Shown here: positions 27,357-37,600 of the stretch, piece by piece | Numbering within the stretch: position 1 is the first letter of the stretch | How the letters are laid out: each line of letters opens with the position of its first letter | NCBI RefSeq assembly: GCF_025766255.1 | Contig: NW_026516701.1 | Span: forward strand, 1-64,000 | Reading direction: 5' to 3' | DNA: 64,000 nt | DNA from: Zychaea mexicana | Lineage: Eukaryota; Mucoromycota; Mucoromycetes; Mucorales; Lichtheimiaceae | Notes under the pieces: model-generated | The model's input: only the letters and a program-made list of their open reading frames with translations | Databases searched by the model: none | What the model was told of the DNA's origin: nothing | Program-made: the position numbers and the translations under genes

Positions 27357-27932
27357 ATGCAAAGCTTTATGTTTGTTAACGAGTTTAAGAGCTCATACTC
27401 GTTTTCTTCTCGAGAGCATGGCTGTACAATATCCCCATCTGTCAATCGACTTCGACGCAAACGGGCTTTGGTGTGGAATAGTAAGAAAGTGCCCAGACCG
27501 CAAAATGCTTTTATGCTGTACCTTCAAGCAGTACGCCCCAGTATACTTTCTCAAGACCCAAAACTACACAACAAGGATATCTCAAGGAAAGCTGGAGAAC
27601 TATGGAAAAAAGAACCGGAAGAAATTAAAAAGCATTTTGAGCGAAAAGCCGATGAAGAAAAACTGTACCATTCTCAAGCACACCCTGGCTACAAATATCG
27701 ACCGCAACAGAAAAAGCGAAGTTACGAAAACCCTTCACGAGAGCAAAAGACGGAAGAAGCCGTGCCCTGTCAACCTGGTGAAAGCACCGGCGAAGACACC
27801 TTTAAGCAAGCTTATGAAAAGCAAGATCTTCTAGCGAACTCGCCACCATCACAGTGCCTAGACGCGACCATAGTACAAACCTTTTTCGATCAGACGACTT
27901 ACGCCTGGTACAACGATAACATTTTATTGTAA
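27357..27932 (+). CDS. HMG-box (MATA_HMG-like) transcription factor
   Basis: Single exon, 191 aa. An HMG box spans about residues 43-115: KVPRPQNAFMLYLQAVRPSI, HNKDISRKAGELWKKEP and FERKADEEKLYHSQAHPGYK. This N-A-F-x-L-Y ... S...G..W ... A..EK..H...P.Y pattern is that of sequence-specific fungal HMG factors (mating-type, Ste11/Rox1-like). Basic residues flank it (KYRPQQKKRS). Nuclear DNA-binding factor by family. It ends only 113 bp from the convergent phosphoglycerate mutase stop. Mucoralean sex genes encode proteins of this type, but HMG genes are numerous in these fungi, so a role in mating is only a possibility here. Confidence 0.9.
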   Translation: MQSFMFVNEFKSSYSFSSREHGCTISPSVNRLRRKRALVWNSKKVPRPQNAFMLYLQAVRPSILSQDPKLHNKDISRKAGELWKKEPEEIKKHFERKADEEKLYHSQAHPGYKYRPQQKKRSYENPSREQKTEEAVPCQPGESTGEDTFKQAYEKQDLLANSPPSQCLDATIVQTFFDQTTYAWYNDNILL

Positions 27933-28044
27933 AAACGGTGGTGTTACCTTTCAATTCTCATCGTCTAGAAACTGCGATGGTAGCTCAAAAATTATGTTTG
28001 GATGTACTATACCAATGATGGTCGCTAAATAAAATTACAAATAA

Positions 28045-29766
28045 TCAAATACTATGTTCATCGATAAGATTATGACCCGTCATCTCCTTTGGCACATCCA
28101 ATCCCATGATATGAAGGATTGTAGGTGCAACATCTGCTAGACAACCCTTTGCATTCTCTAAGAATTTGTATTTGTCGGAAACAACAACAAAAGGCACGTT
28201 TGCTGTCGTGTGGGCAGTATGAGGACTCTTGCCATCATCAGACAGCATTTTCTCCGCGTTACCGTGGTCAGCCGTGATAAGCAAGACGTAGCCATGCTCC
28301 TTGCACGCATCTCGAATGAGCCCGATGCCTTTGTCTGTCGCGCCAACTGCTTTTACTGCTGCCTCGTATTTGCCGGTGTGTCCCACCATGTCGGGTGGCG
28401 CAAAGTTACACATCACAAATGGGTACTTGTCAGCTTTGATCGCCTCGACCATACGCTCCGCAACAGCATGCGAGCTCATTTCAGGCTCAAGATCATAGGT
28501 AGCAACCTTGGGTGATGGAAGCAACGCTCTGTCTTCTTTATCGAACTGGGCCTCGGAGCCGCCGTTGAAAAAGAACGTGACATGCGCATACTTTTCTGTT
28601 TCTGCGACATGCATCTGCGCGATGCCGTTTTTGGAAAGCCACTCTGCAAGCACATTGTCCATCTGCTGCGGCTCAAATGCAACCTTGAATGGGAAGTCGC
28701 TCTTGTACTGCGTCATGTCGTATATCGCCAAGTCCTTGGGCACAGTGGCTTCGAATGGGCAAGGTGAGATACCAAACGCTTGGTTGATCTCGCGCATCCG
28801 ATCCGAGCGAAAGTTGAAGAAGAACAGCGTGTCGCCGTCCTTGACGCGGCCATCGTCAGACAAAATGATTGGCTTGAGGAACTCGTCGGTTTCATCTTTA
28901 CTATAGCGCTCTTCAATAGTTTTGATAGCATCGTTCGATTTCTCGCCTTTTCCTTCTGTCAGGCCCTCGAAAGCGATTTGAACTCGCTCCCAACGCTTGT
29001 CACGGTCCATGGCGTAGTACCGTCCGACAATCGTAGCAAGCTCACCGTACGAAAGCTTATCGATTGCTTGCTGTAGTTTCTTGACGTATTTTGTGGATGA
29101 TTTGGGTGCTGTGTCGCGACCATCGCCAAAGAACTGTACATAGGCTTCCTTGACGCCGGCTTCTTTAGCCGCCTCCAGTAAAGCGATCAAATGGTCGATA
29201 TGCGAATGAACACCGCCATCAGATACTAGGCCAAGAAAGTGCAGCCGCCCATTGTTTGCTTTGGCATGTTCAAATGCACCTTTGATGTTTGGTATTTCTC
29301 CAAACTCTTTGTTTTTGAGCGCAAGGTCAATCCGGACGATATCCTTTAATAAACTCACCGTCAGTGCTAACCCTCCTCTCCCTTCTACCTTTTGTATCGA
29401 TATGCGCCTTATTACCTGATATACAACACGTCCAGCACCAATGTTCAAGTGACCTACTTCAGAGTTGCCTAATGTGTATATTTTAGCATTTACGCTGTAT
29501 GTACGATCGAGGATGGATGTGTGCTACGTTCTCTTGGACTACAAACCCATCAATCCATCAGGCAATCCCACGTCGAGACCGTGAGCAGATATCGTAGTAA
29601 ACGGATCGTCGCTTTCCAGCTTATCCATAACCGGGGTCTCCGCGTTGCGAATCGCGTCGCCTTTGGCGTCCTTTTTTGGAGAAACGCCCCAACCGTCAAT
29701 GCATATCAAACACACCTTTTCCTTGGGTGTTTGCTGTTCCTTTGGCATCTGTCCTCCTCCAGGCAT
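28045..29766 (-). CDS. gpmI: 2,3-bisphosphoglycerate-independent phosphoglycerate mutase
   Basis: Interconverts 3- and 2-phosphoglycerate in glycolysis using two metal ions and a catalytic serine. Exons 29766-29547, 29468-29416 and 29343-28045, phases closing, 523 aa, the normal length. Visible motifs: LICIDGWG with the first metal-binding Asp, the GNSEVGHLNIGAG loop with the phospho-serine in exon 2 (Gly codon split by the intron), SDGGVHSHIDH, FGDGRDTAPKS, GRYYAMDRDKRWER, FNFRSDRMRE, CNFAPPDMVGHTG and TADHGNAEKM. Cytosolic. It is convergent with the HMG gene and divergent from the helicase gene, sharing about 260 bp of promoter DNA. Confidence 0.97.
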
Positions 29767-30027
29767 AATGTTTTCAGTATAAATAAAGGCAGTACTTGGT
29801 AGCAGCTGTTGCTTTTATTATTGTAGTAGTGGAAGAATGAAAGAGGGAAAGAAAAGGGAATAATTCAAGTTTTGACACCTCGGGTGATTTTGTAATCAAT
29901 CAATCGGCTTGTCTTGTCTCGCTGTGAAAAGTGCTTCCGGAGCGGGTTGTTTCAGTTCCGTTCCAAATACGTTAACAACTTTCGTCGTTCCTTTTTTTTA
30001 TCTTTCTACCACCTTTCGTCAATCAAC
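29767..30027. promoter_or_regulatory. Divergent promoter, phosphoglycerate mutase / RNA helicase
   Basis: A 261-bp spacer between two start codons on opposite strands. A TATAAATA-like string lies at about 29778-29785, near the mutase start, and a pyrimidine-rich stretch near 29990-30012 precedes the helicase ATG. Confidence 0.5.
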
Positions 30028-33000
30028 ATGTCTCAACGCCGTGGGAGAAATCGACAACAGCAAAAATGGGACCCATCACCTTGGGATCCCTTGAGGTATA
30101 TAGAAACACGTTTGTTTTTTGGGTGGACTCGCGTTCCGGACCGTGTTAGTTCAGTTGACAAGTTTGAATATTAATCCTTATCACAGTACGGCAAACGACA
30201 GTGGCCCTTCCGTTGTTAATGCGACCTTGAACTTCAACACCAACCAGTTCGACATTGCACCGAGCCAGCAACAGCAAGCGCCATCACCGAAAAAATCAAA
30301 ATTCGACTTTAGTAGTAACTTCGATGACGGACATTCCATGACGTGGACTATGGATATGCAACAAGGGTGGGATTCTGCACCCACCACGTACCAAACCGAA
30401 GCTTGGAATCAGCCCTTCCAAAGCAACAATAGTGGTGAAATGAGATACAGTAAGCATGAACCGGCGACTTTCAAATTAAACGCGGATATACCAGATAAGG
30501 TGTTCTTTACACAAGAGGTGGACTTCACTTCGATCCAGCACAAACCTATCATACCCGAGCCCGAAGATATCCTACAGGAGGAAGATCCGATGGTGAGCGC
30601 AACACATGGTCAGAAATTCCAGCCGTTACCTAATATTCCTGTCAATCGCGTCAATGGTTCCTATGAAAGCCCGGAACAATATCTGTACACGCATTTCGAG
30701 CTCATGCGCAACGATCTCTTGATCCCGCTCAGAAACGCTGTCAAATACTACAAAGAATCGGTCACCAGATTAAAAAACGATCCTAGCTATGCAGACCATC
30801 CGGAAGCCCAACCTATACGTGGATTCCGTGCTTATGAACATGTACGATGCTTTTCTCTCAAAATGATATGGCGGTTTTAGCTATACTGACACAGTGCTGG
30901 GTTATGGGGACATGATATTTTATAAAGGTTAGACTGAACGCCCTCGTGTTTTCTTCGCGTCAAGTCGCGTATCGTATCAGTTTCCGACTACCCTATCATG
31001 TCCGAATCTCGTGGCCACAATCAAAACGTCTTATTGAGGGAACCATGGTGCTGCTGTCCAAGGATAATTTTGAAAATGATATCAAGATTGCAACCGTTGT
31101 GGAAAGAGGAGAGCAGCCGACACGCGGAGCCAACCGGTTCGAATATTTGATCAATATCCACCTGGAGCGGGACAATGAAAACGATCCGCTTAGCTTTGGT
31201 GACCCAACTCTCAGTTCAGAGGATAATTATGTCATGGTATGTGTGTGCGACTTTTTCTGTTACAATGTCTTGAACGCAACACGAGCTAACCATAGTGTTT
31301 GCGTTGATCAGCTTGAAGCCACCGAAGGTTACTTTGAAGGTAGAGCGGCTTGCTTTTTTCCTTTTGGTACTATAGTAGCATTATGAGAAATTCGTCTAAC
31401 CGAGTATGTAACACTAGCCTATCGACATATCTTGTCCACAATCCAACAGATCCCGCCTTCAGAGCTCCCCTTTTCTCCTTATTTGGTCGATGTTTCCAAG
31501 GATGTGCAACTCCCTCATTATGCCGCTATGAAACGAAACTACGACATTGCAGAATATCGTGAAGGCAGGAGATCCGGCCCGGCGAAACCCGTTGATATCA
31601 CTCAAGCATGGCCAGTATACAATATGAACATGGACAACACACAGATGGACGCTTTGAAAACGATGCTTTCGAATAACATTGCTGTTGTCCAAGGTAAACA
31701 AACATTATCTGTTAGATTTTTTCAAGCAATTAATCCTGACATGGTCTTTAGGCCCCCTGGTACTGGTAAAACCTATGTCGGTACGTATGCCATGAGAGTC
31801 CTGTTAAATAATTTCTCGACGTCGATTGGACCAATTGTGTGTATCTGTCAAACAAATCACGGTAAGAGGCACTATTATCTATTCCCTGGAAGCTTGAAGT
31901 ATGATGACATGGCTACTGACAACGCACTGTGGGTTTGTTACAGCTTTGGATCAGTTTCTGGAACACATTCTCGACCATGAAGATAAAATTGTACGTATCG
32001 GCAGTCGATCGAAATCCGAACTTTTAAAGGAGCATTTGCTGTTTGAATTGCGGAAGCAGTCTGAATCTGTACGTGGCGTTGGTCGATTGTATCGCAAACG
32101 CGACGATATCTCAAAACGCATTAGCAGCATCATCACCGAAATGTACGAAGAGCCATGTGTGTCAATGGATTATATCAAAAAAATCAATGGACTTAACGCT
32201 CTCCAACGAGATTATCTGCAACGTCTCAGTGAGCGTGAAGAAAAACGCGCAACGAAAGCACCGACGGCCCGAGCCCAAGTTGATGATGAGGATGACTGGG
32301 TCACATCAACCCCGCAGCCAACACCTCCGCCAGAACCACGAGGATCAAAAAAGAAGGGCCGAGGTCAACAACAACAACAACAGCAACGAGGTAGAGGAGG
32401 AAATGACTGGGCAGGTGGTAATCCAAATATTCAAGATCCTGCAGAGGAAAAGAAGATCAACCCTGTTGAAATCTGGCTCAAAGACGCCATCGAGTTTGTT
32501 GGTCCGATGAGCTCCTTGTACTCTTACACGCATCAGTTGAAAGAAGATCTCCTCGATACACAAAAAGGCCTCGTATTTGAAGATGATGTCGACGAGTCTG
32601 ACCTGGTTGACGAAGAAGAACTGCAAGAAATCACTGCCAATTTTGCTGAGGAACCTGATACCCGAAAGCGGCCCTTCATCAACATTGGTAGCGCATACCA
32701 GAAGAAGAAAGGAGGACCGAGCGTGGTGTCAATGTACGACTCGCTAGTTGAAGGAAAACGCCAGGGCACTGAAGACGAACGCAAAGTTATCAACTATAAA
32801 AAGATTAAAGCAACACGTACATTTGACGCAAGCAGTTTCAACTTTTTCGAAGACACGGTCGATGAAAGTGCTCTCGAACCGCAACACCTTGTTCTTGAGC
32901 GTTGGATGAAAGAGGAGCCAGACGTAACCATGTGGCCCTTGCCTGTACGACTGGAGGCGCACAAAAAGTGGGCGGACGAACGTTACAAGGACCAATGCAG

Positions 33001-34620
33001 TACGATCAACCATTTGATAAGCGAATACGAACGAGTCTCGGTTGAGATCAGGAGATTGAACATGATGAGCGATGCACAAATTTGTCGGAAAAACCGAGTC
33101 ATTGGCATGACTAGTACCGCTGCAGTAAGTGCTCCGATGCTTCGAGATACACAATGGGGTCTTGACGCATAAATAATATATTAGGCCAAGTATCACGATT
33201 TGTTGGAGGAGATTCGACCCCGAATCATGGTTGTTGAAGAAGCTGCCGAAATGATGGAAGCCCATATTGTCTCTGCGCTCACACGATCCCTGCAACATTT
33301 GGTCCTGATTGGGTATGTGTCTTTTTAATTGTGAGAATGATGAACGCTCATACAGCTAACTGGTTACTTGCTAATATAATATTCCAGTGATCACCAACAG
33401 CTGCGACCACAGAATTCAGTGCACGCGCTTGCCGAACAGCATTTCCTCAACGTATCTCTGTTCGAGCGACTTGTCAGAAACGAGTTGCCGTTCACGAGAT
33501 TATCACATCAACGACGTATGCGCCCTGAAATTAGAATGTTAATTGACCCAATCTACAGCGATCCACCACTGCGTGACCATTCTGAAGTTTTGAGCCGTCC
33601 GGCCGTTCGTGGCATTGATCCACCCGTATATTTCTTGAGCCATAACGAAGCCGAAAGTCATGTTGCAGATACAGCCTCCAAAACAAACGAACATGAGGCG
33701 CTGATGGCAGCAAAACTCTCGACGTACCTCCTCCTCCAAGGCTACGCACCTGAAGACATTACCATCATTACCATGTACTCTGGACAAAAGTCACTTATTC
33801 GACGAGCCCTTCGGGCTGAACGTAGAGCCGATCTCGATCCCTTCCTCATCCCAGTCAGTAGTGTGGACGGCTACCAGGGTGAGGAAAACAAAATTATCAT
33901 TCTATCACTTGTCAGAAGTAATGCTGCCGGTCAAATTGGCTTCTTGAAGGTTGCGAATCGTGTTTGCGTTGCACTTTCACGTGCCAGAGAAGTAAGTTTT
34001 ATTTATTTATTTTGCATCCAAATGACGATGAATTGTTATTGATATTTGTGCGTGTTATTACCTTCACCAGGGCATGTATATTCTAGGTAACGCCGGATTG
34101 TTGTGTGAAAGAAGTGACCTCTGGAACGAAATTGTTTCAAATATGGAAGAACATACAACAAACAGCATTGGAACACGACTGCGTTTACGATGTGCCCGAC
34201 ACGGTCAAGTAACCGAAGTACAATGGCCTGTAGACTTCGCGACCATTCCTGAAGGTGGCTGCACTCGCGTGTGTGGCGAGATGCTTGAGTGTGGACATCA
34301 GGTAAAATATCACTATAGCCGATACTTTTGAAACAAACAAATACGCGATTGGCTGACCAAATAATTTATTTTTTCAGTGCGCAACGACATGCCACCCATA
34401 CGACCATACTGATATCCTCTGTCGTCAACCATGCCGACGACTATTGTCAGGTTGTAATCACCAATGCACTCGACAGTGTTGGGAACAATGTGGAACTTGC
34501 TTGAAGAATATCACTGTACGGTTGCCTTGCGGTCATGAAATCAAGGGCGAGTGTGGCAAGCTGCGACGGAAGATGGAGAATCCAGCCAACAGAAGATGCT
34601 CTATTTGCTTACGTTCATAA
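30028..34620 (+). CDS. ZNFX1/Hrr1/SAD-3-type superfamily 1 RNA helicase with NF-X1 zinc fingers
   Basis: Eleven exons: 30028-30095, 30163-30841, 30928-31236, 31312-31339, 31418-31693, 31752-31861, 31944-33124, 33185-33312, 33388-33991, 34071-34301 and 34378-34620; about 1285 aa. Order: Arg/Gln-rich start, a ZNFX1-type N-terminal region (ISWPQSKRLIEGTMVLLSKD), P-loop PPGTGKT, an insert with a [12 protein letters not shown] tract, Walker B MVVEEAAEM, LIGDHQQLRP, VSSVDGYQGEENKI, NRVCVALSRARE, then Cys/His knuckles (C.MLECGHQC...CHPYDH, CGHEIKGECGKL). Relatives act in RNA silencing (fission yeast Hrr1, Neurospora SAD-3, animal ZNFX1). The P-loop exon joins one base out of frame at canonical sites; a run of five C (31753-31757) where six are expected may explain it. 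Confidence 0.92.
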
Positions 34621-35009
34621 CAAAAAAAATTATAATGCCATCCTCTAAAAAAAATAAAAAGTCCCAATTAATTGATAATTTCCACAAATAATCCGGGGTA
34701 TTATCTCCTGCTGTTGGTAGTGGATAACCAATATATGTTACGTCAATAATAAATAGCAACAAGCCCTTTAACCGCTTTCGGTTGTTCAAATGGTTTTGCT
34801 AGAAACAGCTACTTCTCCAGTGCAGAAAATGTAGGAACAAAACTTATAGCAATGATAGCAATTTTATTATTATAGCCTGTCAGTCATTACATACACGATA
34901 ACCGTGATATAGAACATACCACTACATTTATACAATATTATATCTCGGCCCTGCTATAAATCTCAATAAAATAGAGCCTACCAAGCCATGACTTATGCCT
35001 ACTGTCTAT

Positions 35010-36420
35010 ATATAATGTTGTTGAGGATAAAATCAACAGAGATGACCAGTATAGTATCATTCTTGGTATGCCCTGGTTGATCAAACATTACCCATCCATT
35101 GATTGGCGCATCGACTTTGTCAACCTGACTCCTGCCACCTATACTAAAGATTGTTGTCCAGCAACCCGTGTGACAGCAATCCACGTCCATCACCTGCAAC
35201 CAAACGTCTACCGCATACCCGACTAGTTAGTGCACTCACCATCAAGTCCCTTATTCAAAAGGGCACCCCATTGTTTTCTGTGCATGTTGACCCCCCCTAG
35301 GGCCCCTGTTGTCTATAGCTTCTGTCACATTTGAGGGTACCGCCGCTAATTCCTCGCTGCCATCTAAGTACCACATTTTTGCTGATGTGTTCAATAAGAA
35401 CCAAGCCGATACCCTTCCTCCTCCCCGTGTTGTCGTAGACCATGCTACTCCTCTTGTTGGAGACGCCCAAGTACCGTATGGCCCGAATTATTCCTTGTCA
35501 CAAGAAGAATTAGTGTCCTGCGCGAATATATCAAGATCAACCTAGAGAATGGCTTCAATATTAGTCATTCGACTAGTCCTGCTGGATCCCCATCCTATTA
35601 TCCTATTTGGGAAGAAGAAAGACGGCTTCCTCTGCATTTGTGTCGATTACCAAAGACTCAACAAAATCACCCTCAAGAATCGCTACCCGTTGCTCCTCAT
35701 CAATGAGATGCTAGATCGTCTTTTATCTGCCGCTGTCTTCTTCACCTAGCTTGATATCCGCAATGCCTATCATTGTACTCGTATAGCCAAGGCCCAAGGG
35801 TGAGGAATGAAAACCGCCTTCCACACAAAGTACGGTCATTTCCAATTTAATGTTATGGCTTTTTGTTTGACCAATGCGCCAGGTTCCTTCCAATTTAATG
35901 TGCTGCGTGCACAAGTATCTTGGCCAGTTCGTTATTGTATACCTGGATTCCATCTTGATCTTCAGCAACAATCACTCACAGCACGATGCACACATCAAGC
36001 TAGTCTTGTAAAAGCTTCGTAGATCAGCCCTTTACCGCCAAAGCTAAGTGTGAGTCTGACGTTGGTGAGGTAGATTTCCTTGGTTTTTGCATGCGTCGCT
36101 CTGGTGTCAGCATGGAATCATTAAGGTAGCCTGCATTTTAGATTGGCCTACCCCAAAAAATACTCATGACATTCAAGTTCTCTTGGGTGCGCTAATTTCT
36201 ACTGCCGTTTCATCCACACTACTCCCATCTCACTACCCCCTTAACTCGCTGCTTAAGAAGGATGGAATTGGACCACTACACAAGACAACCGAATTTTCAG
36301 CACATAAGCAAAGCTTTACTACTGTGCCGGTCCTACAGCGTTTTATGTCTTCCCAACCCATCTTTGTGGAAACTGATACATCCAACTTCGCCATTACTGC
36401 CATAATCAGCCAATCCAAAC
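35010..36420 (+). pseudogene. Ty3/gypsy retrotransposon pol relic
   Basis: Broken pol fragments in order on the plus strand. A protease end with GMPWLIKHYPSIDWRIDF lies at about 35066-35120, linker remnants follow, then reverse-transcriptase blocks ([64 protein letters not shown]). From about 36100 come the connection and RNase H region (ILDWPTPKN, then PIFVETDTSNFAITAIISQ). Many stops and frameshifts are present and the YxDD box is lost. No integrase and no LTRs were found by eye. The element runs into Mutator-like sequence near 36470. Confidence 0.85.
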
Positions 36421-36469
36421 TCTACCGGTCTGCACCATCCTGTTGCCTTCCATATCCGGACTCAATTGT

Positions 36470-37600
36470 AATGGCAAGACGATTTTCAAAAGAGGTGCTT
36501 ATTGACTCCGCCTATAAGACCAATCTTCACAACATGCCCTTTGTCCACGTTGTTTGTGTCAGTAACTTGGTAACTACTCGATTATCCACGTTTGTTGTTG
36601 CTTCGGTGATGATGACAAACGACAAGGAACCGTCGTACCTATGGATGGCTCAAAAGCTGCGTGAAGTTGTATGGCCCACATTTATTGCTAGCGAGCCGAA
36701 GCTTTTTATCACTGACCAAGATCAACAACTCATCAACAGCATTACAACAGTATTTCTGGTGAGCGACACAATCGTTTGCGCGTGGCACGTTCAGAAGAAC
36801 TTTGTCGACAGATATAAAGGCAAATTCTCGGGCAAAAAGCAAGGAAAAAGGCTGTCAGATCAAGCCTACATGGATGTGATTATGAAGAATTTACTCTGGA
36901 GCAAAAGCAAAGAAGAATTTGATGCAGCAGTTACTGAGTATCGCACCCACGTAAAAAAGTCATTAGCGTGTGAGATGTTTGAGCAGTATCTAGACGAGTA
37001 ATTTTTTTCGCCTATTTCAACACCCCTTGCACCATAACCGCTGTATTGATGACATAAACTCACATAAATTAGCGATATATAGAACTTTGGTTAACAAGGA
37101 ACGTTGGGCTGGCTCCTGGTACAAAAAGTACGCGCATTTTGGAAATCGTACTACTCAGAGAGTGGAAAGTGCCCATTTAGAAGCCTAAAAAGCAGACTAG
37201 GCAAAGCTTTTTTTGTTTGAAAAAATACATGAAACTCGCGACGCATCTGTAAGTATGATATTGATTTTTGTTATCTTTCTGCATATATCACAGTGATGCT
37301 GTCTATGATAAGAGCTAATATGAAGATATATGATCTATACAATCATACATTAATAGATGGATGATGAAGCCGGTACTTTTTACAAAGAAATTATCAACAG
37401 ACCAGTAATCATTGCTGATGACGCCATATTCAATGGATACTTTTAAAAAGTGTCAACAGAAATATCTCACTGTGGGTTAAACCTTCTGCGAAACAATATG
37501 CAAACATCCATTCCCTGGATGTAGACGCTGATTGCTGCTGTGTGGCGAAGCAGAACTACCAGTTCCCCTGCCGCCATACGATGCATGCTAAAGCTAAGCT
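36470..37600 (+). pseudogene. Mutator-like (MULE) transposase relic
   Basis: An open stretch to 37003 carries a MULE transposase core: EVLIDSAYKTNLHNMPFVHV, PSYLWMAQKLREVVWP, PKLFITDQDQQLINS and CAWHVQKNF. The frame then breaks; further matches appear at about 37090-37185 (KERWAGSWYKKYAHFG, TTQRVESAH) and a SWIM zinc-finger trace near 37535-37590 (KQNYQFPCRHTMH). Stops interrupt all segments, so it is dead. Inverted repeats bounding the element were not found. It is fused to the end of the Ty3 relic, which suggests nested insertion or deletion. Confidence 0.85.

Noticed and set aside
27357..29766. Firm call of a mating-type locus
   Set aside because: No triose-phosphate transporter in the window, phosphoglycerate mutase lies between, and HMG-box genes are multicopy in these fungi; kept only as a hypothesis.
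31441..31980. Intron retention as the normal form of the helicase P-loop
   Set aside because: It would place unrelated residues before PPGTGKT and lose the first glycine; a one-base homopolymer error is simpler, though unproven.
36087..37001. Intact 304-aa novel protein
   Set aside because: It is a chance fusion of Ty3 RNase H remains with a MULE transposase fragment.
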